Shown here piece after piece: positions 5,893 through 14,633 of a DNA stretch of 20,343 bases (the stretch's first letter is position 1; every line of letters starts with the position of its first letter). The notes beneath the pieces were generated by a model. That model was not told the origin of the DNA and searched no databases. It saw nothing but the letters and a program-made list of their open reading frames with translations. Where the stretch lies: positions 1 through 20,343 of the forward strand of contig CAAEDE010000020.1 of assembly GCA_900754525.1 (NCBI GenBank). Direction: 5' to 3'. Position numbers and translations under genes: made by a program. Origin of the DNA: an uncultured Collinsella sp. Lineage in GTDB: Bacteria > Actinomycetota > Coriobacteriia > Coriobacteriales > Coriobacteriaceae.

Positions 5893-7067
5893 GCGGCACC
5901 CACGATCGAGAGCAGCGTCTGGGCAAAGTCGTCCAGGTCGGCAGGGTTCACACGGTCATCAAACGAGATACGCAGAGCGCCCAATGCCTGCTCGCGACCA
6001 ATGCCCATGGCGCTGAGCACGTGGCTCGGGTCCATGCTGCCGCTCGAGCAAGCCGATCCGGCCGAAACCTCAAAGCCGGCGGCGTCGAGCTTGACGATGA
6101 GCTCCTCGGAGTCCATGCCGTCGACGTAGATCGAAACCATACCCGGCAGACGGTCGACCTGCTCGTAGTCGCCCATGGTGGCATGAATGCGTGGATGGGC
6201 CGTAAGCGTGGCGTAGAGTTTGTCGGAAAGGGCTTGCAGCTTTTCGCGCTCCTGAGCCACTTGGGGTGCCAGCGTGCGGGCAGCAGCGGCAAAGGCCAGC
6301 TGCGTGCGCAGGTCCTGCGTGCCGGCGCGACGTCCGGCTTCCTGTCCGCCGCCAAAGATGCGGGGGCGCAGTGGCGTGCGGGTCTTAACGTAGAGCGCGC
6401 CGGATGCCACGGGACCGCCAATTTTGTGGGCCGCGACGGACATAGCATCGACGCCCAGCTCGGTGGCGTCGAGCGGAATATGCAGATAGCCCTGGATGGC
6501 ATCGGTGTGGAACAGGGCGCCGGCGGCATGTGCAGCAGCGGCAAGCTCGCGGATGGGCTGCACCACGCCGGTCTCGTTGTTGGCGACCATAATGCTCACG
6601 AGCGCCACGTCGTCGCCTAGCAGCTCGACAAGCGTGGCAGGCTCAATGTAGCCCGCGCGGCAGGGCTGCACCAGGTCGACGGTAAAGCCGGCGGCACGCA
6701 GCAGCGGCAGGTTGTCCAGAATCGAATCGTGCTCGATGGCAGATACGATCACGCGGTTGCGCTTGCGGTCGCGCTGACGGGCGCCCTCGGCAAGACCGAG
6801 GAGCGCCAGCTGGTTGGCCTCGGTACCGCCGTTGGTCAGGACAATCTCGGATGGGCGGACGCGCGCGCCAAAGCTGCGGGCGATCTCGCGGCGAGCAACC
6901 TCTAGACGCGCGGCAGCTTTGCGGCCAAGCGAGTGCAGCGAGTTGGGGTTGACGCCGGCGAGCTCGCTGTCGTCATATTCGCGCTGGGCAAGGAGCGCCT
7001 CGGCGCGCATGGGCGTCGAGGCGGCATAGTCAAGATTCACGGGTATGCGGTTTTGACCTGCGGTCAT
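5889..7067 (-). CDS. cysteine desulfurase (NifS/IscS family, PLP-dependent)
   Basis: Takes sulfur from cysteine to form an enzyme persulfide, releasing alanine and feeding Fe-S clusters or thiolated tRNA. The 392-residue protein has the fold-type I aminotransferase pattern: LDYAASTP at 12-19, NGGTEANQLA (79-88), His113 in IEHDS, NNETGVVQP (163-171), HTDAIQG (187-193), PLP lysine Lys215 in AAHKIGGP, the RRAGTQD motif and catalytic Cys340 in SAGSACSSGS. No scaffold gene (iscU or sufU) is adjacent, so the exact paralogue (iscS, nifS, sufS or mnmA partner) is left open. GGAGG of its ribosome binding site lies in the end of rpe. Confidence 0.93.
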   Translation of the reverse strand: MTAGQNRIPVNLDYAASTPMRAEALLAQREYDDSELAGVNPNSLHSLGRKAAARLEVARREIARSFGARVRPSEIVLTNGGTEANQLALLGLAEGARQRDRKRNRVIVSAIEHDSILDNLPLLRAAGFTVDLVQPCRAGYIEPATLVELLGDDVALVSIMVANNETGVVQPIRELAAAAHAAGALFHTDAIQGYLHIPLDATELGVDAMSVAAHKIGGPVASGALYVKTRTPLRPRIFGGGQEAGRRAGTQDLRTQLAFAAAARTLAPQVAQEREKLQALSDKLYATLTAHPRIHATMGDYEQVDRLPGMVSIYVDGMDSEELIVKLDAAGFEVSAGSACSSGSMDPSHVLSAMGIGREQALGALRISFDDRVNPADLDDFAQTLLSIVGAA

Positions 7068-7073
7068 AAGGGT

Positions 7074-7745
7074 TTATGCCTCCTGTGCGGCCTCATTGCC
7101 CAGCTTCTGCAGCAGCGCAACCTCGGCGGCGGGATCTTCGGACTTAAATACGGCGGAGCCGGCTACGAGCACGTTGGCGCCGGCCTTGACGACCTCGGCG
7201 ATGTTCTTGGAAGAGATGCCGCCGTCGACCTCGATGAGGGGCGAAACGCCGTGACGCTCGCACATGGCCTTGAGCTCGTGAATCTTTGCGATGGTGCCCG
7301 GGATAAAGCTCTGGCCGCCAAAGCCGGGGTTCACGCTCATCAGCAGCACCATATCGACGACGTCGATGATGCTCTCGAGAACGCACACGGGGGTGGCGGG
7401 GTTGAGCACCACGCCGGCCTTGACGCCGCGCTGCTGCAGATGGGTGAGCGTGCGGTGCAGGTGTGTGGAGGCCTCGTAGTGCACGGTGATCATGTCGGCA
7501 CCGGCGTCGGCGTACCAATCGACCGTCTCGTCGGGGTTCGACACCATCAGGTGTGCGTCGACCGGCACGTCGGTGGAGCGCTTGACGGCCTTGAGGATGT
7601 CAACGCCAAAGGTGAGGTTGCCGGTAAAGTGACCGTCCATAACGTCGAAATGCACGTAGTCGGCGCCTGCGATCTTGTCGAGCTCGCCCTTGAGGTTGGC
7701 CATGTCGGCCGAAAGGACGGACGGAGCGATTTTGATGGAACCCAT
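7074..7745 (-). CDS. rpe: ribulose-phosphate 3-epimerase
   Basis: Interconverts ribulose 5-phosphate and xylulose 5-phosphate in the pentose phosphate pathway. It is a 223-residue TIM barrel of usual length with the metal ligands in place: His32 and Asp34 in VHFDVMDGHF, His65 in DAHLMV, and Asp174 in EVDGG. The phosphate-binding MSVNPGFGGQSF (136-147) and VDGGIS are present. The usual VPN after DGHF is TGN here, a mild variation. AAGG lies about 8 nt upstream of the start. It sits 6 bp before the cysteine desulfurase and 18 bp after gpsA. Confidence 0.95.
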   Translation of the reverse strand: MGSIKIAPSVLSADMANLKGELDKIAGADYVHFDVMDGHFTGNLTFGVDILKAVKRSTDVPVDAHLMVSNPDETVDWYADAGADMITVHYEASTHLHRTLTHLQQRGVKAGVVLNPATPVCVLESIIDVVDMVLLMSVNPGFGGQSFIPGTIAKIHELKAMCERHGVSPLIEVDGGISSKNIAEVVKAGANVLVAGSAVFKSEDPAAEVALLQKLGNEAAQEA

Positions 7746-7763
7746 GGTAGAAGCCTTTCTGCG

Positions 7764-8771
7764 CTAGTCGGTGAGTCCGTAGAACTCTTGGGAGGGGACG
7801 CGGTCGGTGAGAATCTCGAGCGCCCTATCCAAAGTAACACCGTTGTAGAGCGTTTGCTCCACGGCAAAGGTGAGCGGAATGTCTACGCCCAGTGAACGGG
7901 CAAGTTCGCTGACGCTGCGAGCCGCGACGGCGCCCTCGACCACCATATGCGTGCGCGTCTGATACTCGTCGAGCGACATGCCGTGGGCAAACTCGTAGCC
8001 AAAGGTGCGGTTGCGCGAATGCTTCGAGGTGCAGGTGGCAATGAGGTCGCCCATGCCGGCAAGCCCCATGCAGGTCATAGCCTGCCCGCCGCGGGCATGC
8101 ACCAGACGGCTGATCTCGGCCAGGCCGCGCGTCATGATAAGGGCGAGCGTATTGTCGCCCGCACCGGTGCCGGCGGAGATGCCACATACGATGGCGATGA
8201 CGTTTTTCATGGCGCCGCAGACCTCGACACCGGTCATGTCTTGCGACAGATAGATGCGGAAGGCCGTGGATAGGAGCAGTTCCTTAAAGGTCTCCCCTAT
8301 CTGCGGATCTTTGCTTGCGATGACGGCGGCAGAAAGTCCGCCGCGGCAGATTTCCTCAGCATGGTTGGGACCCGAGAGCGCCGCCACGCGCGACTCGTTG
8401 CCGATCTCGCTGGCGATGACCTCGCTCATGAGCAGGCCGGACTCGGGCTCAATGCCCTTTGTGAGGCAGAGCGCCGGGGTATCGGCGGCGATAAAGGGAG
8501 CGGCCTGGTGGCACACGCTGCGAAGGTGCGTCGAAGGAACGGCAAAGATGATGGCCTCGGCACCGTCGAGCGCCTGCGCCAGGTCCGTCGTGGCGACGAC
8601 GTTGCCGGGCAGCTTGTAGCCCACAAGGTAGCGGGGGTTGCGGTGCTCGCCGTTAATGCCGGAGGCCGTCTGCTCGCTGTGGGCCCACATGGTCACGCGC
8701 TCGGCCCGCGCGGCGGCAAGGCCCGCGACGGCGGTTCCCCAGGAGCCGGAGCCAATCAGCGCAACATTCAT
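7764..8771 (-). CDS. gpsA: glycerol-3-phosphate dehydrogenase [NAD(P)+]
   Basis: Reduces dihydroxyacetone phosphate to sn-glycerol 3-phosphate, the backbone of membrane phospholipids and the substrate for PlsY encoded just upstream. The 335-residue protein has an N-terminal Rossmann motif GSGSWG (7-12), Lys105 in LTKGIE, GPNHAEE (134-140), catalytic Lys189 in CGAMKNV, and the NTLALIMTRGLAEI helix at 207-220. The start at 8771 has AGGAGAG upstream, just after the plsY stop 10 bp away. Confidence 0.96.
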   Translation of the reverse strand: MNVALIGSGSWGTAVAGLAAARAERVTMWAHSEQTASGINGEHRNPRYLVGYKLPGNVVATTDLAQALDGAEAIIFAVPSTHLRSVCHQAAPFIAADTPALCLTKGIEPESGLLMSEVIASEIGNESRVAALSGPNHAEEICRGGLSAAVIASKDPQIGETFKELLLSTAFRIYLSQDMTGVEVCGAMKNVIAIVCGISAGTGAGDNTLALIMTRGLAEISRLVHARGGQAMTCMGLAGMGDLIATCTSKHSRNRTFGYEFAHGMSLDEYQTRTHMVVEGAVAARSVSELARSLGVDIPLTFAVEQTLYNGVTLDRALEILTDRVPSQEFYGLTD

Positions 8772-8780
8772 GACTCTCTC

Positions 8781-9464
8781 CTACTTATCGTCGGGCTCGG
8801 TGACGCGCTTGGTAAACGAGAGCTTGGACTCCTTACCCGTCATGAGCTTTTTGATGTTCGCACGATGGGCCCACACTACAGTAATGCCGATCAGCGCCAT
8901 ACAAAACTTAAGTCCTAGGCTGCTGTACGGAAAGACCGCGCAAGCGGCGATGGGAAGACCGATGGCCGCGGCAAGCGAGCCCACCGACACAAACTTGGTG
9001 ATGGCGACGGCCACGATAAACATGCCCAGCAGCGAAAGCCCAATGGGCCAGTACCAGGCGAGGATGACGCCCAGGCCAACCGCGATACCCTTGCCGCCGT
9101 GGAAGTTAAGGTAGGGCGAGAAGATGTGGCCCCACACGGCTGCCAGGCAGATGACGCCGAGCATCCAGTCGCCGGCGGCGCCGGGGGCCATAATGCTCGG
9201 CGGAAAACCATAGCCCACGCTCGCGATGAGCGGACGCGCGATAAGGACGCAGATGGCGCCCTTAAGGCAGTCGAGCAGCAGCGTGAGCGCGGCCACCTTG
9301 GGGCCGGCCACGCGCAGTGCGTTGGTGGTGCCGATGTTGCCGGAGCCAGCCTTGCGAATGTCGGTGTGGTTGAACACGCGGCCCAGGATCAGTCCAAACG
9401 GAATCGCCCCGATAAAGAACGAGATCACGGCGCAGATGGCGGTCAGAAGAATCGGATTATGCAT
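8781..9464 (-). CDS. plsY: glycerol-3-phosphate acyltransferase PlsY
   Basis: Integral membrane enzyme that transfers acyl groups from acyl-phosphate to glycerol 3-phosphate, the first step of phosphatidic acid synthesis. The 227-residue protein is built of several membrane helices, with the family motifs GSGNIGTTNALR, FHGGKGIAVGLG and HRANIKKL. The start at 9464 was chosen because AAGGAG lies 7 nt upstream and because it gives normal family length; it overlaps der by 8 bp. An upstream in-frame ATG at 9512 would extend it further into der. Together with gpsA downstream and plsC farther upstream it supplies phosphatidic acid. Confidence 0.95.
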   Translation of the reverse strand: MHNPILLTAICAVISFFIGAIPFGLILGRVFNHTDIRKAGSGNIGTTNALRVAGPKVAALTLLLDCLKGAICVLIARPLIASVGYGFPPSIMAPGAAGDWMLGVICLAAVWGHIFSPYLNFHGGKGIAVGLGVILAWYWPIGLSLLGMFIVAVAITKFVSVGSLAAAIGLPIAACAVFPYSSLGLKFCMALIGITVVWAHRANIKKLMTGKESKLSFTKRVTEPDDK

Positions 9465-10791
9465 CCTTTTGCTCCTTCTTCCTAAAGAAGAGTCGAATGG
9501 GCGTGCCGGCAAAGTCGAAGGTCGAGCGCATGCGGTTCTCCACGTAGCGCTGGTAGGTGTCGTTGACCAGGTCGCTGTGGTTGACGAAGAACGTGAACGT
9601 TGGCGGGTTGACGCCCGTCTGGGTCACGTAGTGCATGCGCAGGCGGCGCTTGCCGTCCACCACGGTATGACCGAACTCGCGCAGGTCGGTAAGGAACGTG
9701 TTGAGGCGCGAGGTGCTGATCTTTTGCGAGCGCGTCTTTTCGGCGGCGTCGACCATCGCCCAGATCTTCTCGACGCTGCGGCCAGTGAGGGCCGAGATGC
9801 GCAGGTACTGGGCCCAGGGAGCCATGACGCCCAGACGGCGGTCGATGGTCTCCATGCAGGCCTCGCGCTTGCGATCGTCGTCGAGCAGGTCCCACTTGTT
9901 GAGCAGCACCACGATGGCGCAGCCGCGCTCGATGGCAAGGCCCATGACCTTCTGGTCCTGCTCGGTGACGCCCACGGAGGCGTCGACGACGAGCAGCGCC
10001 ACGTCGGCGCGGTCGATGGCGCGCAGGCCGCGGACCATGGAGTAGTACTCGATGTTCTCGTACACGGTGCTCTTCTTACGGATACCCGCAGTGTCGACCA
10101 TGCGGTAGTGCTTGCCGTTGCGCTCGACGACCGTGTCGATGGCGTCGCGCGTGGTGCCGGCAATGTTGGACACGATGGAGCGGTCGGCGCCCAGGATGCG
10201 GTTGAACAGCGACGACTTACCGGCATTGGGGCGGCCGATGATTGCGACGTTCAGCGCGTCGGGGAACTCGTCGGCGACCTCGTCCTCTTCCTCGGGCAAC
10301 AGGGCCACGATGTCGTCGAGCAGGTCGCCCGTGCCGTGGCCGTGCAGGGCCGAGAGCGGCGTGGGCTCGCCGATTCCGAGGGAATAGAACTCCCAGATGT
10401 TGTCATTCTCGCGATCGGGGTTGTCGAGCTTGTTCACCAGCAGAAAGACCGGCTTGTCGCAGCGCTTGAGCATGCGGGCGACCGACTCGTCCTCCTCGGT
10501 AACGCCGGTGCGGCCATCGACCACAAACAGGATGACGGCGGCTTCCTCGGCGGCGGCGAGGGCCTGGTCGCGGATGGACGTGGCAAAGACGTCGTCGCTC
10601 TTGAGCGGCTCGATGCCGCCCGTGTCGACGATGGTGAACTCGCGGCCGTTCCAATCGGCCGTGTGATACGAGCGGTCGCGCGTGACGCCGCGAGACTCGT
10701 GGACGATGGCGTCCGAGGTCTGGGCCAGGCGGTTAACGAGCGTGGACTTGCCCACGTTGGGGCGTCCGACGACGGCGACGATAGGTTTCAT
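9457..10791 (-). CDS. der: ribosome-associated tandem GTPase Der (EngA)
   Basis: GTPase needed for large ribosomal subunit maturation. The 444 residues hold two G domains and a C-terminal KH-like domain. G domain 1 has GRPNVGKST (9-17), DTGG (56-59) and NKLD (120-123). G domain 2 has GRPNAGKSS (186-194), DTAG (233-236) and NKWD (298-301). The KH-like part (about 355-440) is basic and ends in KKEQKDA. The start at 10791 has GGAGAG upstream, and MKPIVAVVGR is the usual family N terminus; the longer open frame to 10962 would run through the DUF512 gene and is rejected. Confidence 0.97.
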   Translation of the reverse strand: MKPIVAVVGRPNVGKSTLVNRLAQTSDAIVHESRGVTRDRSYHTADWNGREFTIVDTGGIEPLKSDDVFATSIRDQALAAAEEAAVILFVVDGRTGVTEEDESVARMLKRCDKPVFLLVNKLDNPDRENDNIWEFYSLGIGEPTPLSALHGHGTGDLLDDIVALLPEEEDEVADEFPDALNVAIIGRPNAGKSSLFNRILGADRSIVSNIAGTTRDAIDTVVERNGKHYRMVDTAGIRKKSTVYENIEYYSMVRGLRAIDRADVALLVVDASVGVTEQDQKVMGLAIERGCAIVVLLNKWDLLDDDRKREACMETIDRRLGVMAPWAQYLRISALTGRSVEKIWAMVDAAEKTRSQKISTSRLNTFLTDLREFGHTVVDGKRRLRMHYVTQTGVNPPTFTFFVNHSDLVNDTYQRYVENRMRSTFDFAGTPIRLFFRKKEQKDA

Positions 10792-10801
10792 CTGCTCTCC
10801 T

Positions 10802-12244
10802 TTAATGGGTAGGGTCAGCGGAATTAGTAGAGTCGGCAGGCACAATGCCAAGGATGTGCTCCAGGGTATCGAGCAGCTCATGCGGCATGGTCGACACCAC
10901 ATGAACCTCGGCGCCGCGACTGGTAAGGCTTGCGAGTAAATCGTCACGATGATACTCGTCAAGCGTCATGCCGTCAGCGTTGAACATGAGCTTAGGCACA
11001 AAGAGCATAACCCCCGACAGGTCTTGTGGCAGCTGCTCCAGAATGTCACACGCGACGATGAGGCCGGTCACGTCCACGTTGCCGCCAAAGTAGCGGTTCT
11101 TGATGGCTGTGACGGTGCCGGCGAGACCATGCGGCGACTCCACGAAGCGGGCCACGGTGTCGCGCGCGCTGGCGCCGGAGAGGCACAGCAGGTGCTGGTT
11201 GCGCTCGGCAATGCCAGCGCGGGCGCGGGCCAGACGCTCGGCGTCGGTAGCCAGCACGTCGTCGGTCTCGTCCAGATATGAGCGGATCATGCCAATGCCG
11301 TCGTAGTACTGCGGGTAACCGTCGTAAAAGTCTGCCTCGGGAGGATCGATGCCGGCGTCCAGATAGAACTCGTCGCTCATCTGGAAGGTGTGGCGGCCAA
11401 AGCGCTCATAGGCGCGGTCCTGGAACGGTCGAATCATGGCGATGGTCTCGCGCGCCAGCTCGGGCTTGTCGCTGTAGGACCAGCTAAAACGGTTCTGATG
11501 CTTGGTAAAACCGAGCGGCACAATGCCCAGGCTGGTGATTTGCTCGTGCTCCTCGCAAAAGCGCAGAGTCTTTTCCAGCTCCTCGCCGTCATTCATGCCG
11601 GGGCACAACACGATCTGTGCGTGAATTTCGATGCCGGCGGCCATGATGGCCTCGAGTACGTCCATGCCGCGCTGGGCGTTGCGGCCCATCATACGACGGC
11701 GGACGTCGGGGCTCACGGCGTGGACCGACACGTTCATGGGGCTCATGTTGCGTTGGATGACGTTTTGAACATCCTCGTCGGCGAGGTTCGTGAGCGTGAC
11801 AAAGTTGCCCTGCAAAAAGCTCAGGCGGTAGTCGTCATCGCGAATATAAAGCGTGGAGCGGCCGCCCTTGGGGAGCATCGTCATAAAGCAGAACACGCAG
11901 GCGTTGACGCAGGTACGCATGCCGTCGAAGATGGGGCCATCGAACTCAAGGCCCCAGTCCTCGCCCGGGAAGCGGTCGAGCTCGACGGGGGTGACGCTGT
12001 TGTCGCGCGGGTCGAATACCTCGAGGTCGACGGTGTCGTCGTCGGCCTCCCAGAGCCACACGATCATATCGGTCAGCTGCTCGCCGTTGACCGTAAGCAC
12101 GCGCATGCCTGGCTCGATACCCACATCCCATGCGGGCGACTCGGGACGCACGTTCTTAACGAGCGCGCCCTCACCCGGCTCGGGGTCGCGGCTGCGCCCG
12201 TAATCGGCCACCTCGGCGGCGTATGCGGGTACGGTCTGGTCCAT
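10802..12244 (-). CDS. DUF512-family PDZ/radical-SAM protein
   Basis: A 480-residue protein with an N-terminal PDZ-like segment (about 27-90, with SPAWDVGIEPGMRVLTVNG), a radical-SAM cysteine motif C-x3-C-x2-C (Cys112, Cys116, Cys119 in TCVNACVFC), a radical-SAM core with FLQGNFVTLTNL and MNVSVHAVSP, and a DUF512 C-terminal part (about 310-470). Such proteins are widely found beside der in Gram-positive bacteria, as here (10 bp away), but their reaction is unknown. The start at 12244 is 2 bp after the ispH stop. AAGGAG is seen 14 nt upstream, longer than usual, so coupling to ispH translation may matter. Confidence 0.88.
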   Translation of the reverse strand: MDQTVPAYAAEVADYGRSRDPEPGEGALVKNVRPESPAWDVGIEPGMRVLTVNGEQLTDMIVWLWEADDDTVDLEVFDPRDNSVTPVELDRFPGEDWGLEFDGPIFDGMRTCVNACVFCFMTMLPKGGRSTLYIRDDDYRLSFLQGNFVTLTNLADEDVQNVIQRNMSPMNVSVHAVSPDVRRRMMGRNAQRGMDVLEAIMAAGIEIHAQIVLCPGMNDGEELEKTLRFCEEHEQITSLGIVPLGFTKHQNRFSWSYSDKPELARETIAMIRPFQDRAYERFGRHTFQMSDEFYLDAGIDPPEADFYDGYPQYYDGIGMIRSYLDETDDVLATDAERLARARAGIAERNQHLLCLSGASARDTVARFVESPHGLAGTVTAIKNRYFGGNVDVTGLIVACDILEQLPQDLSGVMLFVPKLMFNADGMTLDEYHRDDLLASLTSRGAEVHVVSTMPHELLDTLEHILGIVPADSTNSADPTH

Positions 12245-12246
12245 GA

Positions 12247-13146
12247 TTAGTGGCAAAGCTCCTTGATTCGCGCGACGGCGCGCTCGATGTGTTCTTGCGG
12301 GGTGGAGGCTCCGGCGGTGATACCGATGTGGTGAGCGCCGGTAAACCACGCGGCCTGGAGCTCGGAAGCTTCCTCGATATGATACGTGCGCTCGCAGGCG
12401 TCCGCGCAGATCTGAGCTAGGCGGCGGGTGTTGCCCGAGTTCTTTCCGCCCACGACGACCATGCAGTCGCAGCGGTTGGCAAGTGTGGCTGCTGCCTGTT
12501 GACGCTCACTCGTGGCGGCGCAGATGGTGTTGATCACACGCAGCTCCTGCACGCGCGGGGTGATAGCCGCCACGACCTCGGCGAGGTTCTGTGCGGTCTG
12601 GGTGGTCTGTACGACAAGGCCTACCTTGCCCTTGAGCGACAAAGCGTTGGCGTCGGCGGCACAGCTCACGACCTGCGCATCATTGCCGGCGTGGCCCAAG
12701 ATGCCCTCAACCTCGGGATGGCCCGGCTCGCCTACGACGAGTACGCGATAGCCCTCGCGCACCAGGCGCTCCGCGGCAACATGAACCTTCTTTACGTAAG
12801 GGCAGGTAGCGTCGACGACGTTAAGGTCACGTTCGCGAGCGGCATCGATCACCTGCGGTACCACGCCGTGGGCGCGGATGATCACGGTGCCCGATGCGGC
12901 GTCGTCCAAGGTCTCGGCAAGGCCCACGCCCGCCTGCGCGAGCTTGCGCACCACGATGGGGTTATGGATGAGCGGACCCAAGGTATGGACCTGAGTGCAC
13001 TCCCCTGCCTGCGGTGCGGCGGCCAGCGCCATATCGAGCGCACGCTGTACGCCGTAGCAAGTGCCGGCGTGGGCGGCGATCTCGATGGTAGGCGCGGTTG
13101 CCTGGTCGGACGCAGTCTCGGCGGTGTTCGTCACGTTCTCGCTCAT
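12247..13146 (-). CDS. ispH: 4-hydroxy-3-methylbut-2-enyl diphosphate reductase
   Basis: Last step of the non-mevalonate isoprenoid pathway, using a [4Fe-4S] cluster to make IPP and DMAPP. From the chosen start the protein has 299 residues. The three cluster cysteines are Cys30 (GTCYGVQRA), Cys115 (DATCPYVKK) and Cys209 (INTICAATSERQ). Substrate-binding residues include His61 in LGPLIHN and His93 in RAHGV. The N-terminal 20 residues are a Thr/Ala-rich extension of no known role. The start MSENVT at 13146 follows the plsC stop by 2 bp; an upstream ATG at 13176 lies inside plsC and is less likely. Confidence 0.96.
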   Translation of the reverse strand: MSENVTNTAETASDQATAPTIEIAAHAGTCYGVQRALDMALAAAPQAGECTQVHTLGPLIHNPIVVRKLAQAGVGLAETLDDAASGTVIIRAHGVVPQVIDAARERDLNVVDATCPYVKKVHVAAERLVREGYRVLVVGEPGHPEVEGILGHAGNDAQVVSCAADANALSLKGKVGLVVQTTQTAQNLAEVVAAITPRVQELRVINTICAATSERQQAAATLANRCDCMVVVGGKNSGNTRRLAQICADACERTYHIEEASELQAAWFTGAHHIGITAGASTPQEHIERAVARIKELCH

Positions 13147-13148
13147 GG

Positions 13149-13877
13149 CTAGAACCTGCCCGGATGCTCGGCGCACAGCTCGTCTCGCATGGCGTAGACG
13201 CGGTTCATGGCCTCGGACTCAAACCATTCCAGGCGCTCCGTGCGCTTAAGCCCGGCCGGTGCGTCGGAAAGCGAGACGGCCTTGCCGGCGCGGATCCAGC
13301 ACTTTTTGGGACGCATGAGCTTTTTGCCCGCGGGCGTGATGTCGGACCAGCCACAGATGGCGAGCGGGTTCACAGGTGCCTTGCCCATCTGAGCGATGAG
13401 CGCAAAACCGCCGTGGACCTCGGGCTTGATCTCGCGCGAACGGATGCGCGTGCCCTCGGGGAAAATCAGGACGTCCTCGCCGCGCTGAAGCGCATGCTGG
13501 GCGGCACGCAGGCACTTCATGTCGGCAGTACCACGCTCCACGGGGATGCCACCAACGCGGCTAAAGGCCCAGCGCACAATCTTGCTCTTGGCGAACTCGG
13601 ACTTAAAGATGGGACGAATGCGGCGCCCCCCAAAGAACAGCGCCGTCTCCACGGCCAAGAGCTCGGCCATCGAGGTGTGGTTGCAGATGACTACGCTCCC
13701 GCGGCCGTCCTGGCGCTCAAACAGCAGATCGGCGTCCTCTACCTTCCAGCGCCACATGAGCTTGGAGAAGGCCCACAGGATGCCCATGACCACGGCGACG
13801 GTGCCGCGGATGAGCGCCGGGAACTCGGCGTAGGGGGCGTTGTAATAGTCCTCGGGCGTCTGCTTAAACAGGCGCAT
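13149..13877 (-). CDS. plsC: 1-acyl-sn-glycerol-3-phosphate acyltransferase (PlsC-type)
   Basis: Adds the second acyl chain to make phosphatidic acid. The 242-residue protein has one membrane segment near residues 24-40, then acyltransferase motifs: NHTSMAE (66-72), GGIPVERG (109-116) and FPEGTR (139-144). The first block normally reads H-x4-D. Here it is His67-x4-Glu72, keeping an acid but one carbon longer. The start at 13877 has a perfect AAAGGAGG six bases upstream, placed inside the last codons of cmk. Close homologues acting on other acyl acceptors cannot be excluded. Confidence 0.9.
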   Translation of the reverse strand: MRLFKQTPEDYYNAPYAEFPALIRGTVAVVMGILWAFSKLMWRWKVEDADLLFERQDGRGSVVICNHTSMAELLAVETALFFGGRRIRPIFKSEFAKSKIVRWAFSRVGGIPVERGTADMKCLRAAQHALQRGEDVLIFPEGTRIRSREIKPEVHGGFALIAQMGKAPVNPLAICGWSDITPAGKKLMRPKKCWIRAGKAVSLSDAPAGLKRTERLEWFESEAMNRVYAMRDELCAEHPGRF

Positions 13878-13880
13878 GGG

Positions 13881-14567
13881 CTACCTCCTTTGGTTGATGA
13901 GATCCTCGATGATCGAGACGACCTCGTCGATGGTGTGGGCGGTGGAGTCGACGTGCACGGCGTCCTCGGCGGGCACGAGCGGTGCGACTTCACGGCTGCT
14001 GTCGAGCTTATCGCGCTGCTTAAGGGCGTCGAGGGTCTCGTCGACCTCGGCCTCGAGTTGCTCGGATGTGAGCGGCTGGGCATCGTTTTGGTGGCGCTGC
14101 AGCACGCGGCGACGGGCGCGCTCACGCGGGTCGGCGGTCAGGAAGACCTTGACCTGCGCGTTGGGGAACACGACGGTTCCGATGTCGCGACCCTCGGCCA
14201 CGATATCGCGGCCCTCGGCGGCACGGCGCTGGTGGATGAGCATGGCGGCGCGCACGCCCGGATAGGCCGAGACCTTGGACACGTTGGCGTCGACCTGCGG
14301 GGTGCGGATAGCGGCCGAAGCGTCCTGGCCGTCAATGGTTAGGCGCGTGTCCTCGCCGGTACCGTTGGTAAAGCGAATCTCGATCTGCTCGGCGAGGGCG
14401 TCGATGGCCGCCTCGTTATCCAAGTCGATGCCGCGGTTGAGCGCGGCGAAGGTGACGGCGCGATACATGGCGCCCGTGTCGAGCTTGTTAAAGCCCAGCT
14501 GGCGGGCGATCTCCTTGGCGATGGTGGACTTGCCGGAACCGGCGGGGCCGTCGATGGCGACGATCAT
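13881..14567 (-). CDS. cmk: cytidylate kinase
   Basis: Phosphorylates CMP and dCMP. A 228-residue P-loop kinase with GPAGSGKST (7-15), DTGAMYRAVTF (36-46), the family-specific CMP-binding insert, GRDIGTVVFPNA, and the C-terminal RDKLDSSREVAPLVPAEDAV. The start at 14567 has AAGGAAG six bases upstream. In many bacteria cmk lies next to der; here plsC, ispH and the DUF512 gene are inserted between them. Confidence 0.96.
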   Translation of the reverse strand: MIVAIDGPAGSGKSTIAKEIARQLGFNKLDTGAMYRAVTFAALNRGIDLDNEAAIDALAEQIEIRFTNGTGEDTRLTIDGQDASAAIRTPQVDANVSKVSAYPGVRAAMLIHQRRAAEGRDIVAEGRDIGTVVFPNAQVKVFLTADPRERARRRVLQRHQNDAQPLTSEQLEAEVDETLDALKQRDKLDSSREVAPLVPAEDAVHVDSTAHTIDEVVSIIEDLINQRR

Positions 14568-14633
14568 GTAATGCTTCCTTTCGGTGGTTGACGTGCTGGT
14601 ATGGTTCGCGGGCGCTGCTTGCTGGCGGACTGG

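Noticed and set aside
9226..10812. Long rightward open frame (528 codons) opposite der and plsY
   Set aside because: The minus strand holds complete der with all GTPase motifs. The antisense product is repetitive Val/Asp/Gly sequence without domains.
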